Below are positions 8,734 through 17,141 of a stretch of 64,000 nucleotides of DNA, one piece after another (position 1 is the first letter of the stretch; every line of letters starts with the position of its first letter). The notes beneath the pieces are model-generated. The model was not told the DNA's origin. It saw nothing but the letters and a program-made list of their open reading frames with translations, and did no database searches. The position numbers and the translations under genes are program-made. Source of the DNA: an uncultured Rhodanobacteraceae bacterium (lineage in GTDB: Bacteria; Pseudomonadota; Gammaproteobacteria; Xanthomonadales; SZUA-5). The stretch lies in the NCBI GenBank assembly GCA_937928755.1, contig CALEZI010000127.1, positions 62,001 through 126,000 on the forward strand, read 5' to 3'.

Positions 8734-9687
8734 ATGACGCGCTCGCTGACCGCTCACGAGCTGTTCGACGAAGTCCGAACCCGTCTCGAATTGAGCTGGG
8801 AAGGCACCCACGAGGGTGGCGAGCGGCGCATCGAGATCGCCGAAGGGCGCCAGCGGCGCCCATCGCTGATCGGCTACCTGAATCTGATTCACCCGAACAA
8901 GATCCAGATCCTGGGTTCCGAGGAACTCGCGTTTCTCGACGGTCTGCCGGCGACGACACGCCGGGTGACCATCCAGCGCATGGTCAAGCTGCAGCCGGCC
9001 GTGCTGGTGCTGACGCGTGGGCTGGTCCCGCCGGCTGATCTGCTCGCTGCGGCACGCCGCAACCACATTCCGGTATGGCGCACCGGCAAGCGTGGCCATG
9101 ACGTGCTCACCTATCTGCAATACCACCTTGCGCGTGCGCTGGCGCCGCAGACGACATTGCACGGCGTGTTCCTGGAGGTCTATTCGATCGGTGTCCTTAT
9201 TACCGGCGAGGCGGGTGCGGGCAAGAGCGAACTGGCGCTGGAACTGGTCACCCGCGGTCATCGATTGATTGCCGACGATGCGCCGGAGTTCACCATGGTC
9301 GCGCCGGATGTCATCGACGGCACCTGCCCGGAAATGTTGCAGGACTGCCTGGAGGTTCGTGGCCTGGGCGTGCTCAACGTGCGGGAAATGTTTGGCGACA
9401 CCGCAGTGAAGCGCAACAAGTATCTGCGCCTGGTCCTGCACCTCGGTCCAACCGTCGCCGACAGCCAGCAGGAGGGCATGAAACGGCTGTTCGGCGATGT
9501 CAGCTCGATTCGCGTGCTGGAGGTCGATATCCCGCGACTGGTGATTCCGGTAGCGCCGGGGCGCAACCTGGCGGTGCTGGTGGAGGCGGCCGTGCGCAAC
9601 CACGTGCTGAAGAGCAAGGGCATCGACGCCGCGCAGACCTTCGTCGATCGCCAGGCGCATTCGTTGAAGCGGGAGCGCACATGGTAG
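8734..9687 (+). CDS. hprK: HPr kinase/phosphorylase HprK
   Basis: A protein of 317 residues. The C-terminal catalytic domain carries the Walker A loop ITGEAGAGKSELALELV (about residues 154-170) and the HprK signature LEVRGLGVLNVREMFGD. It phosphorylates and dephosphorylates HPr at Ser46. The HPr encoded downstream keeps Ser46, so the pair looks functional. Among gammaproteobacteria HprK is not universal, and its place between ptsN and rapZ is typical of Xanthomonadales and of alpha/betaproteobacteria. It overlaps rapZ by 7 bases, which suggests translational coupling. Confidence 0.97.
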   Translation: MTRSLTAHELFDEVRTRLELSWEGTHEGGERRIEIAEGRQRRPSLIGYLNLIHPNKIQILGSEELAFLDGLPATTRRVTIQRMVKLQPAVLVLTRGLVPPADLLAAARRNHIPVWRTGKRGHDVLTYLQYHLARALAPQTTLHGVFLEVYSIGVLITGEAGAGKSELALELVTRGHRLIADDAPEFTMVAPDVIDGTCPEMLQDCLEVRGLGVLNVREMFGDTAVKRNKYLRLVLHLGPTVADSQQEGMKRLFGDVSSIRVLEVDIPRLVIPVAPGRNLAVLVEAAVRNHVLKSKGIDAAQTFVDRQAHSLKRERTW

Positions 9688-10568
9688 ACGCGGTGCAGCA
9701 GAGCCAGGGAAAGATCCGGCTGGCGGTGGTCAGCGGATTGTCCGGTTCGGGCAAAAGCGTGGCTTTGCGCACGCTCGAGGATCTCGGTTTCTATTGCATC
9801 GACAATCTGCCGGCGAGCCTGTTGCCGGCGTTGGCCGATCACGCTCTCGGCGCCGGCGAAACACGTTACCCGCGCCTCGCGGTGGGCATCGATGCGCGCA
9901 CTGCCGCCGCCGATCCCGACGAACTGGCGCGCGCGTTTTCCCACCTCGCGGTGATCGGACTGCCGCCATTCCTGTTGTTTCTGGACGCCCGCGACGATGT
10001 CCTGCTGAAGCGCTTCAGCGAAACCCGTCGGCGCCATCCGCTTGGCTGCGAGGGTTCGTCGTTGTCCGATGCGATCTTTCGCGAACGCCAGGTACTGAAA
10101 TCGCTGAAACAGATCGCCGATGTCGAAATCGACACCAGCGAGCTCAATGTCTACCAGTTGCGTCGGCGCATCCTCGAGGCGCTCGGCATCAGCGCCAGCG
10201 GCGTGTCGCTGTTGTTCGAGTCGTTCGCCTTCAAGCGCGGCGTACCCGATGACGCCGATTTCGTGTTCGACGCCAGGGCGCTGCCCAATCCTCACTGGGA
10301 GTCGCGGCTGCGGCCATTTTCCGGTCGCGATGCCGCTGTGCGCGAATACTTCGAGCAACGCGCCGAAGTCGGCGAATTCATCGACGATGTCGAGCGCTTC
10401 CTGAAACGCTGGCTGCCGCGTTTCGATCCCACCGAGCGCAGTTATCTGACGGTCGCCATTGGCTGCACCGGCGGCCGTCACCGCTCGGTCTACATCGTCG
10501 AACAGTTGCAGGAGCGCTTCCGGGTGCTCGGTGGGGAGGTGCTGTGTTTTCATCGGGAACTGGCGTGA
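9681..10568 (+). CDS. rapZ: RNase adapter / nucleotide-binding protein RapZ
   Basis: A protein of 295 residues with an N-terminal P-loop (VVSGLSGSGKSVALRTLED) followed by GFYCIDNLPASLLP, and the conserved C-terminal motif IGCTGGRHRSVYIVEQL. In enteric bacteria RapZ binds small RNAs and guides RNase E cleavage in control of GlmS. Here only the family identity is shown by the sequence. Its start overlaps the end of hprK. A 238-base gap separates it from the next PTS gene. Confidence 0.96.
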   Translation: MVDAVQQSQGKIRLAVVSGLSGSGKSVALRTLEDLGFYCIDNLPASLLPALADHALGAGETRYPRLAVGIDARTAAADPDELARAFSHLAVIGLPPFLLFLDARDDVLLKRFSETRRRHPLGCEGSSLSDAIFRERQVLKSLKQIADVEIDTSELNVYQLRRRILEALGISASGVSLLFESFAFKRGVPDDADFVFDARALPNPHWESRLRPFSGRDAAVREYFEQRAEVGEFIDDVERFLKRWLPRFDPTERSYLTVAIGCTGGRHRSVYIVEQLQERFRVLGGEVLCFHRELA

Positions 10569-10806
10569 GAGCGGTGCACCCTGGCGCTGGGCCCCTGCGG
10601 CGTCCGCGTTCGGCGCCGCGTGCGTCGATGAAAAAGGGGCAGGGGGCAGGGGGCAAGGGGTCTGCACTGTCGTCGGCCCGGACTCTATCGCGCTTCGAGT
10701 GCGACATCTCGCGATCAGCCGTATCGGCGCGGAAAGGCATTCCCCCTTTCCCCGGCCGCCAGTCCCTTTTTGCGTCGGCACTGATTCCGCTGCGCAGGCA
10801 TCGCTC

Positions 10807-11196
10807 ATGAGCGTCGGTGTGCTGCTGGCTACTCACGACGGGATCGCTACCAGCATGCTGGCCGCTGCACGCCGGGTGATGCGCGTTCTGCCGCTCAAAG
10901 TGGACATTTTTGAGGTACCTTGGGACGTCGGCGATGCCGAAGTGCGCACCCGCGCCCTGCGCCAGTCTCTGCGTGAACTGGACGAAGGCATGGGTGTGCT
11001 GGTGCTGGCGGATCTGTACGGCGCATCACCCTTCAACCTGGCGGCAGAACATGAGCCGGGGCGAACAGTGGTGCGGGTGGCCGGATTGAACTTGTCGATG
11101 CTGCTCAGGGTGTTGAACTACCCCGAGCTGGCTTTGCGGGAACTGGCCGAAGTGGCCAGAGACGGTGGACGATCGGGGGTGGTGATCGATGGTTGA
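10807..11196 (+). CDS. PTS IIA component of the mannose family (orphan, regulatory)
   Basis: A protein of 129 residues starting MSVGVLLATHDGIATSML, where His10 is the expected phosphorylation site, and containing VLVLADLYGASPFNLA, typical of mannose-family EIIA. I chose the ATG at 10807; the open frame upstream is non-coding spacer. No EIIB, EIIC or EIID gene follows, so a regulatory role is more likely than sugar transport. It overlaps the HPr gene by 8 bases. Confidence 0.92.
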   Translation: MSVGVLLATHDGIATSMLAAARRVMRVLPLKVDIFEVPWDVGDAEVRTRALRQSLRELDEGMGVLVLADLYGASPFNLAAEHEPGRTVVRVAGLNLSMLLRVLNYPELALRELAEVARDGGRSGVVIDG

Positions 11197-11458
11197 ACGC
11201 GAGATCACAGTCAGCAACCGACTTGGCCTGCACGCGCGCGCGGCAGCCAAGCTGGTGCAACTCAGTGGTCGTTACGCCTCACGCGTTTCGCTGATCTGTC
11301 GCGGTCGCGAGGTCAACGCACAGAGCATACTCGGCGTCATGATGCTTGCTGCCGGTAAAGGAGTCGTGGTAATCGTGCGTGCCGATGGTGCCGACGAGGA
11401 GGGCGCATTGCAGGCGGTGGCCGAGTTGTTCGATCGTCGCTTCGACGAACCGGACTGA
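11189..11458 (+). CDS. ptsH: Phosphocarrier protein HPr
   Basis: A protein of 89 residues with the HPr fold. His15 lies in NRLGLHARAAAKLVQL and takes phosphate from enzyme I. Ser46 lies in NAQSILGVMMLAAGKG and is the target of HprK. Both sites being present fits the adjacent hprK and ptsI genes. It overlaps the IIA gene and is followed 50 bases later by ptsI. It could equally be called NPr; the context of rpoN and ptsN supports a PTS-Ntr role. Confidence 0.95.
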   Translation: MVEREITVSNRLGLHARAAAKLVQLSGRYASRVSLICRGREVNAQSILGVMMLAAGKGVVVIVRADGADEEGALQAVAELFDRRFDEPD

Positions 11459-11508
11459 CTCATGCAGCCCTGCGCGCGCCGAACACGGGTTGAATCGGGA
11501 GGCGTCGC

Positions 11509-13242
11509 ATGGCGCTGATCCTGAGCGGGCAGGGCGCATCCAAGGGCATCGGCATCGGCCGCGCGCGGGTGCTCGAAAGCGGCGGCGTCGAAATCCCCGA
11601 GTACACGCTGGATCCCGATCAGATCGGTGCGGAAATCGATCGCTATCGCGCGGCCGTGTCCGCCGCGCGCGCCGAACTGACCGTGGTTGCCGATCGCCTC
11701 GGACCGCAAGTCGCCAGCGAGGTGCGTGAGTTCATCGAGACGCATTTGATGATGCTCGAAGACGACGCGCTGGTGGAGTCGCCCATCGAGTTCATCCGCG
11801 CGCGATCCTGCAACGCCGAGTGGGCGCTGAAGCAGGCGCGCGATCAGTTGTTCGCCGCCTTCGAGCAGATGCAGGACGACTACTTCCGCTCGCGGCGCGA
11901 CGACGTCGATCAGGTGGTCAAGCGCATCGCAGCAGCGCTGGTGAATCGGCCGGCGCGTTCGCTGTTCGTCGAGGAAGACGCGCTCGACGACACGGTCATC
12001 GTCGCCGACGACATCGAACCTGCCGAACTCAACGGCCTGGCCGAGCGCGGACTTGCCGCCTTCGTCATCGAAACCGGCGGGCCGCTTTCGCACAGTTCGA
12101 TTCTGGCGCGTTCGCTGGGCGTACCGTGTGTCGTCGGCGTGCGTGGTGCGCGGCAGATGGTGCACGAAGGCCAGTTGCTGATCGTCGACGGCGATCGCGG
12201 CTTCGCGCTGATCGATCCGGATGGCGAGCGCCTGACGCGCTACCGCGAACGCCAGCACGAGCAGAGGCGGCGGGCAACGCAATTGTTGCGACTTGCCGGC
12301 ACTGCGGCGCGTACCGCCGACGGCGATTCGATTCGGCTCTGGGCCAATGCCGAGCAGCTCAAGGATCTGGATCTGGCGCTGCGCCATGGCGCCATTGGTA
12401 TCGGGCTGTTTCGCACCGAATTCCTTTATCTCAACCGGACCCAGCCTCCCGAAGAGGAAGAACAGTACCAGTCCTATGCGGACGCCGTGAAGCGCATGCA
12501 GGGACACCCGGTCACCTTGCGCACGCTGGACATCGGCGCCGACAAGCAATTGCCGTTGGGCCAGGATCCTGCGGAGGCAAATCCGGCGTTGGGCTTGCGC
12601 GGCATTCGCCTCAGCCTGAAGTTTCCGGATCTGTTCCGCACGCAGATTCGCGCCATCCTGCGCGCGGCGATGCATGGACCGGTGACCATGTTGCTGCCAA
12701 TGCTGGGAGGCCCCGAGGACGCATTGCGGGCCCGCGCCTTGATTCGCGAGGCGGAAGACGAACTGCGCGCCAGCGGCGTTGCCTTTCAGGAACGCGTGCC
12801 GGTAGGCGGCATGATCGAGGTCCCGGCAGCCGCAATCGCCGCCCCGCGCATGGTCGAGATCCTCGACTTCATTTCCATCGGCACCAACGATCTGATCCAG
12901 TACACGCTGGCCATAGACCGTGGCAACCAGGCCGTCGCGCGTTGGTATGAACCGCTGCATCCGGCGGTGCTGCGACTGATCAGTTCGGTCATCGACATCG
13001 CGGTGGCGATGGGCAAACCGGTGTCGCTATGCGGCGAGATGGCCGGCGACACGCGTTATACAGCGCTGCTGCTAGCCCTCGGGCTGAGCGATTTCAGTCT
13101 GCATCCGCGTGGCATCCTGGAGCTCAAGGAAACCCTGTCGCGGCTGCAGCGCAAGCCGCTGCTGGGCTTGAAACGTCGCATCCTGGAGTGCAACGGTGGC
13201 GACGAAGTGACCGCAGTGCTGAAGTTGGCGACGGGGCGCTGA
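11509..13242 (+). CDS. ptsI: Phosphoenolpyruvate-protein phosphotransferase, enzyme I of the PTS
   Basis: A protein of 577 residues, the usual length of plain EI; it lacks the GAF domain of PtsP. The phospho-histidine lies in ETGGPLSHSSILARSLGVPCVVG, the PEP-binding barrel includes GIGLFRTEFLYL and SIGTNDLIQYTLAIDRGN, and the catalytic cysteine lies in LCGEMAGD. It takes phosphate from PEP and passes it to HPr. It ends the rpoN-to-ptsI series. Confidence 0.96.
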   Translation: MALILSGQGASKGIGIGRARVLESGGVEIPEYTLDPDQIGAEIDRYRAAVSAARAELTVVADRLGPQVASEVREFIETHLMMLEDDALVESPIEFIRARSCNAEWALKQARDQLFAAFEQMQDDYFRSRRDDVDQVVKRIAAALVNRPARSLFVEEDALDDTVIVADDIEPAELNGLAERGLAAFVIETGGPLSHSSILARSLGVPCVVGVRGARQMVHEGQLLIVDGDRGFALIDPDGERLTRYRERQHEQRRRATQLLRLAGTAARTADGDSIRLWANAEQLKDLDLALRHGAIGIGLFRTEFLYLNRTQPPEEEEQYQSYADAVKRMQGHPVTLRTLDIGADKQLPLGQDPAEANPALGLRGIRLSLKFPDLFRTQIRAILRAAMHGPVTMLLPMLGGPEDALRARALIREAEDELRASGVAFQERVPVGGMIEVPAAAIAAPRMVEILDFISIGTNDLIQYTLAIDRGNQAVARWYEPLHPAVLRLISSVIDIAVAMGKPVSLCGEMAGDTRYTALLLALGLSDFSLHPRGILELKETLSRLQRKPLLGLKRRILECNGGDEVTAVLKLATGR

Positions 13243-13318
13243 GAGAGCACCGCGATGCCGCAAGCATTCGCGGCAACCCGGCTCGAAGATCCTTGCGGGT
13301 GTACACACCGGACGACCC

Positions 13319-13858
13319 ATGAAAATCACTGAACGCGACACTCTGCTCGGCTCGCTGAAGTCCCGGTTCGAAAAGAACATGCGCCGGCATCAGGAGCTGG
13401 CGTGGGCCGACGTTCAAGCCCGGCTTGAGGTCACCTCCGCTGCTTTGCTCGCGCTGCAGGCGATGGAAGCGACCGGCGGAGAACCGGACGTTGTCGGTCG
13501 CGACGGCTCCCAGGTTCTTTTCTGTGACTGTTCTGCGGAGAGTCCACAGGGTCGCCGCAGCCTTTGTTACGATCAAGCGGCGCTTGCGGCACGCAAGGAA
13601 AACAAGCCCAAGGGTTCGGTCGAGGAACTGGCTGCAGCCATCGGCATCAAACTGCTCACCGAAGCGCAGTACCGCCATTTGCAGACACTTGGGACATTCG
13701 ACCTCAAGACATCGAGTTGGATCAGCACGCCGCAGGATGTCCGTGCGCTCGGTGGCGCGCTGTTCTGTGACCGGCGCTATGGCAAGGTCTTCGTCTATCA
13801 CAACGGCGCCGAGTCATATTACGCAGCGAGAGGTTTTCGCGGCTGCCTTTGGGTCTGA
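13319..13858 (+). CDS. DUF4256 family protein
   Basis: A protein of 179 residues that matches DUF4256 by recollection of its conserved parts: ELAWADVQARLE, EATGGEPDVVG, FCDCSAESPQGRRSLCYD and a C-terminal GGALFCDRRYGKVFVYHNGAESYYAARGF-type ending (given here in part). Function is unknown. No signal peptide or membrane helix is seen, so it is probably cytoplasmic. It stands alone after ptsI and is followed by a short stretch with repeats of TCCGCTATTCCTCG. Confidence 0.85.
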   Translation: MKITERDTLLGSLKSRFEKNMRRHQELAWADVQARLEVTSAALLALQAMEATGGEPDVVGRDGSQVLFCDCSAESPQGRRSLCYDQAALAARKENKPKGSVEELAAAIGIKLLTEAQYRHLQTLGTFDLKTSSWISTPQDVRALGGALFCDRRYGKVFVYHNGAESYYAARGFRGCLWV

Positions 13859-13988
13859 GGAACCACTGAACGAGTTCGAACCACGTCGACTGTCCGCGAT
13901 TCCTCGTCCGCTATTCCTCGACTGTCCGCTATTCCGTCCGGTCCGCTATTCCTCGGCAACGGGCGCTGAGTTGCAGGGATTCTGGCGC

Positions 13989-14021
13989 AGGTCACGTAGC
14001 CCTGCGGGCAACGTGACCTAC
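13989..14021. repeat. Palindromic repeat, GTAGGTCACGT family, copy 1
   Basis: AGGTCACGT and ACGTGACCT arms enclose AGCCCTGCGGGCA. Read on the minus strand it is GTAGGTCACGTTGCCCGCAG followed by GGCTACGTGAC. The same family occurs at 50757-50830, 53927-53958 and 56739-56818. The TAG in its first bases is the stop codon of the ACMSD-like gene (14018-14020). Confidence 0.8.
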
Positions 14022-15031
14022 ATCTGGAACCGCGCCGCATCCACCCGCAGCCACTCCAGCGCCGTGCCACTGAGCAGTCGTTGGCGCTGTGTGTCGTCGA
14101 TGTCCATGCGCCGAATGTGGGAACCGGGTTCCTGTTCGCCGAGCGGGAACGGGTAATCGGTGCCGAGCATCAACCGCTCGGCGCCGCAGGTGTCGATCAG
14201 GTAGGCCAGCGCCGCATCGTCGTGCACGCAGGTATCGAAATAGATGCGCTTCAGGTACTCGCGTGGCGGCCGTTGGTTGTCGACCGCCACCAGGTCGGGA
14301 CGCATGCGGAAGCCGTGTTCGATGCGGCCGAGCGTGTAAGGAAACGAGCCTCCGCCATGGGCGAAGGCGATGCGCAGCTTGGGCAGACGCTCGAGGACCC
14401 CGCCGAAGATCAGGCTGCACACCGCGCGCGATTGTTCGGCCGGCATGCCGACCAGCCATGGCAACCAGTACTTGGGCATTGATGCCGCGCCCATCATGTC
14501 CCACGGATGCACCAGCACCGCGCAGTCGAGTTCGGCGCAGGCGGCGAAGAAATCGAACAATTCCGGCGCGTCCAGGTTCCAGTTGCCGCAGTGCGAGCCG
14601 ATCTGCACGCCGTTGAGGCCCAGTTCGCGCACACAGCGTGTCGCTTCGGCAATCGCCAGTCGCGGTTCCTGCAAGGGTACCGTGCCCAGCGCGAGGTAGT
14701 TTGCCGGGTGGGTGCGACAGATCTCGGCCGAGTGCTCGTTCAGTGCTCGGTGCAACTCCAGCGCCTGCTCGCCCGGGGCCCAATAGCAGAACATCACCGG
14801 CACCGTGGAAATCACCTGAACGGAAACGCCGAAACGGGCGTAGTCGTCGATCCGCATCTGCGCGTCCCAGGTGCGCGGCTGGATTTCGCGGAAGAACTGT
14901 CCGTCCTTGAAGATGCGGTGACGTCCGTCGCTATGGTCGATGCTCGGAAAGCGCGGGTCGTGGTGGCGCGTGGCCAGATCCGGCCAGTCGCGGGGCAGCA
15001 CGTGCGCATGGGTATCGATCTTGAGGCTCAC
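14018..15031 (-). CDS. 2-amino-3-carboxymuconate-6-semialdehyde decarboxylase (ACMSD)-like amidohydrolase
   Basis: A protein of 337 residues, the usual ACMSD length. I chose the GTG at 15031 so that the protein begins MSLKIDTHAHVLPRDWPDL; an earlier GTG at 15055 is possible. It carries the metal-binding HxH (DTHAHVLP), VHPWDMMGAASMPKYWLPWL, AFAHGGGSFPYTLGRIEHGF and GTDYPFPLGE, which follow animal and bacterial ACMSD closely. ACMSD decarboxylates the ring-opened product of 3-hydroxyanthranilate and diverts tryptophan breakdown from quinolinate. No kynurenine pathway genes lie nearby. The stop codon falls inside a palindromic repeat. Confidence 0.9.
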   Translation of the reverse strand: MSLKIDTHAHVLPRDWPDLATRHHDPRFPSIDHSDGRHRIFKDGQFFREIQPRTWDAQMRIDDYARFGVSVQVISTVPVMFCYWAPGEQALELHRALNEHSAEICRTHPANYLALGTVPLQEPRLAIAEATRCVRELGLNGVQIGSHCGNWNLDAPELFDFFAACAELDCAVLVHPWDMMGAASMPKYWLPWLVGMPAEQSRAVCSLIFGGVLERLPKLRIAFAHGGGSFPYTLGRIEHGFRMRPDLVAVDNQRPPREYLKRIYFDTCVHDDAALAYLIDTCGAERLMLGTDYPFPLGEQEPGSHIRRMDIDDTQRQRLLSGTALEWLRVDAARFQM

Positions 15032-15108
15032 GTGTTCGGTTCCTGCCGGGGTCACCCGCTATGATAGCGGGCTGCAACGCCACTCCCGGCGTCGATCGGA
15101 GGATACCC

Positions 15109-15438
15109 ATGGATGTGATGCAGCGGATTCAGGCTCTGGTGGATGCGCACCCGGTGGTGCTGTTCATGAAGGGAACACCGCAATTTCCGATGTGCGGTTT
15201 CTCCTCGCGCGCGGTGCAGTCACTGAAGAATGTTGGCGCCAGTTTCCATTCCGTGAACGTGCTCGAGGATCCGGAGATTCGCGCCGGACTTCCGCAGTTT
15301 GCCAATTGGAAGACCTTCCCGCAGCTTTATGTGCATGGAGAACTGATCGGCGGCTCGGATATCGTGGCCGACCTCGAGGCTTCGGGCGAGCTCCAGCGCA
15401 TCGTCGACGAAGCACGCGCCCAGGCGGGTGCGGCTTGA
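15109..15438 (+). CDS. grxD: Monothiol glutaredoxin Grx4/GrxD
   Basis: A protein of 109 residues with the monothiol active site CGFS (residues 29-32) in MKGTPQFPMCGFSSRAVQ and the downstream NWKTFPQLYVHGELIGGSDI. GrxD binds a [2Fe-2S] cluster, often with BolA, and delivers it in iron-sulfur assembly and iron sensing. The ATG at 15109 follows GGAGGA. The stop overlaps the TTG start of the next gene. Confidence 0.96.
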   Translation: MDVMQRIQALVDAHPVVLFMKGTPQFPMCGFSSRAVQSLKNVGASFHSVNVLEDPEIRAGLPQFANWKTFPQLYVHGELIGGSDIVADLEASGELQRIVDEARAQAGAA

Positions 15439-16223
15439 GTGAATTGCTGCCCACGTTCGTGCCGCCGGCCGAGTCATGGTCCGGCGCGGGACTCGGCGGC
15501 CGTCAGATCCTGATTGTCGGTGCATCCGGGGCGCTCGGGCGTGCCTGCGCGCTGGCCGCTGCCGACCATGGCGCCAGCGTCGTGCTGCTTGGACGCCGGG
15601 TGGCGTCGCTGGAGAAGCTGTACGACGAGATTGAGGCACTGGGTGCGCCGCAGCCGGCGATCTACCCGATGAACCTGGAGGGCGCCACGCCGACCGACTA
15701 CGCTGAACTGGGGAACCGCATCGTCGACGGCTGCGGTCGGCTCGATGGCGTCGTCTGCGCAGCGGGCCGTCTGCACGGGCTCACGCCGATCGAACATTTC
15801 GAGCCGGAAGAGTGGCTGCGTACGCTGCAGGTCGGCGTCAACGCGCCGTTCTTGTTGTTGCAGTCGTTGCTGCCGGCGTTGAAAGCATCGATCGCGCAAC
15901 CGAAAGTGATGTTTTTCCTCGATGACATCGAGCGCGCCACGCGCCCTTACTGGGGCGCCTATGGTGTCGCCCAGGCCGCACTACGGGCTTTGATCGGCAT
16001 GGCGGCTGGCGAATGGAGCGAGCAGGGCGTCGCGGTGATGGGTGTGCAGCCGGCGCCATTGGCGAGCGCATTCCGGCGCAAGGCATTGTTGGGCGAATCG
16101 GCTGAGGGACTGGTTGCCCCGGCGCGCTACGCTGAACTGGCAACCTGGCTGCTTGCGCATGCACCGTCCGAGTGGACCGGGGCGCTGATCGATGGGCGGA
16201 ATCTGCCCGCAGTGGCCAACTGA
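15435..16223 (+). CDS. SDR-family protein, YciK-like, lacking catalytic residues
   Basis: A protein of 262 residues when started at the TTG overlapping the grxD stop; no ATG lies before residue 79. The Rossmann motif LIVGASGALGRACALAAADHG is intact and the sequence follows YciK-type oxidoreductases (VCAAGRLHG, GVNAPFLLLQSLLPAL). The active site YxxxK reads YGVAQ (Tyr176, Gln180), and the position of the catalytic Ser, 13 residues before Tyr, is Asp163. Ordinary SDR chemistry is therefore doubtful; it may bind nucleotide without reducing a substrate. It is coupled to grxD upstream and lies 8 bases before the MarC gene. Confidence 0.85.
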   Translation: MSELLPTFVPPAESWSGAGLGGRQILIVGASGALGRACALAAADHGASVVLLGRRVASLEKLYDEIEALGAPQPAIYPMNLEGATPTDYAELGNRIVDGCGRLDGVVCAAGRLHGLTPIEHFEPEEWLRTLQVGVNAPFLLLQSLLPALKASIAQPKVMFFLDDIERATRPYWGAYGVAQAALRALIGMAAGEWSEQGVAVMGVQPAPLASAFRRKALLGESAEGLVAPARYAELATWLLAHAPSEWTGALIDGRNLPAVAN

Positions 16224-16231
16224 GCGTCGCC

Positions 16232-16831
16232 ATGGAAGTGATTTCCGCCGCAATCCTGTTGTTCCTGATCATGGATCCGCTCGGGAACATCCCGGTGTTC
16301 CTGTCGCTGTTGAAGCAGTTGCCGCCAGCGCGACGACGTTTCGTGCTTGCGCGCGAGCTGCTCATCGCGCTGGTGGTGCTGCTGTTCTTTCTCTATTCGG
16401 GACAGGCGCTGCTGGAGTTGCTGCATCTGCGCCAGGAGTCGGTCAGCATTGCGGGCGGCATCGTGCTGTTCCTGATCGGCATCCGCATGATCTTCCCGCC
16501 GCAAGACGGTCTGTTCGGCGACATTCCCGAGGGCGAACCGTTCATCGTGCCGATGGCGATTCCGTGTGTCGCCGGCCCTTCGACGATTGCTGCGCTGATG
16601 CTGCTGGCCAACGATGGCCCCGGTCGCCAGCTCGAGTGGACGCTGGCGTTGGTCGCGGCCTGGTTGGCCACCGCCGTCATCCTGTTCGCGGCGACCGTGC
16701 TCTACCGCTGGCTCGGCGAGCGCACTCTGGCGGCGTTGGAGCGGCTGATGGGCATGCTGCTGGTGGCGATCTCGGTGCAAATGTTCCTCGATGGCGTGGT
16801 CAAGTACCTGAAGACCGCGCCGCTGGTTTAG
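16232..16831 (+). CDS. MarC/YhgN family inner-membrane protein
   Basis: A protein of 199 residues with about six hydrophobic helices. It begins MEVISAAILLFLIMDPLGNI and contains GIRMIFPP, EPFIVPMAIPCVAGPSTIAA and a C-terminal LMGMLLVAISVQMFLDGV, all typical of MarC/YhgN proteins. Despite the name, the family has no settled role in antibiotic resistance; it is an integral membrane protein of unknown transport function. I chose the ATG at 16232, 8 bases after the SDR stop; the grxD-SDR-marC genes may form one transcript. Confidence 0.92.
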   Translation: MEVISAAILLFLIMDPLGNIPVFLSLLKQLPPARRRFVLARELLIALVVLLFFLYSGQALLELLHLRQESVSIAGGIVLFLIGIRMIFPPQDGLFGDIPEGEPFIVPMAIPCVAGPSTIAALMLLANDGPGRQLEWTLALVAAWLATAVILFAATVLYRWLGERTLAALERLMGMLLVAISVQMFLDGVVKYLKTAPLV

Positions 16832-16872
16832 TGTGGCGATACCGCGGAGAGTTCGCGGGCGAACACGACTGT

Positions 16873-17093
16873 CTCGCCGAACATATCGCAAGTCGTTGAA
16901 AGAATGGATTTGTCCGCAAAGGACGCAAAGGACGCAAAGAGAGCAAAGAGAGCAAAGAAGCCAAGGGTTGGTGCATTGCTGGCTTCGCTTTCCTTTGCGT
17001 CCTTTGCGTCCTTTGCGGACAAAAATGCACACCCCATGGTCGCGAACAGTTCGATGCGCGAATGAGCGCGCCGGCAGGCGACCAGGACTGCCA
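16873..17093 (-). repeat. Composite dispersed element with GTCCGCAAAGGACGCAAAGG hairpin, copy 1
   Basis: The core hairpin at 16909-17024 has arms TTTGTCCGCAAAGGACGCAA and its complement, with the left arm continued by several AGAGAGCAAAG units. Flanks are also shared with the copy at 56472-56735 (read on the other strand): CGACTTGCGATATGTTCGG on one side and CCTGGTCGCCTGCCGGCGCG, then TTCGCGCATCGAAC, on the other. Total length is about 220 bases. It fills most of the gap between the MarC and flavodoxin-like genes (16832-17141), where no gene is seen. Confidence 0.75.
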
Positions 17094-17141
17094 AGGTATC
17101 GTAGCGAAGCCTGCACGCCCGGTCTCCGAGCCTACCCACCC

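Noticed and set aside
10459..10806. N-terminal extension of the mannose-type IIA gene
   Set aside because: The open frame runs back through the G-rich spacer into rapZ. The IIA fold starts exactly at the ATG at 10807.
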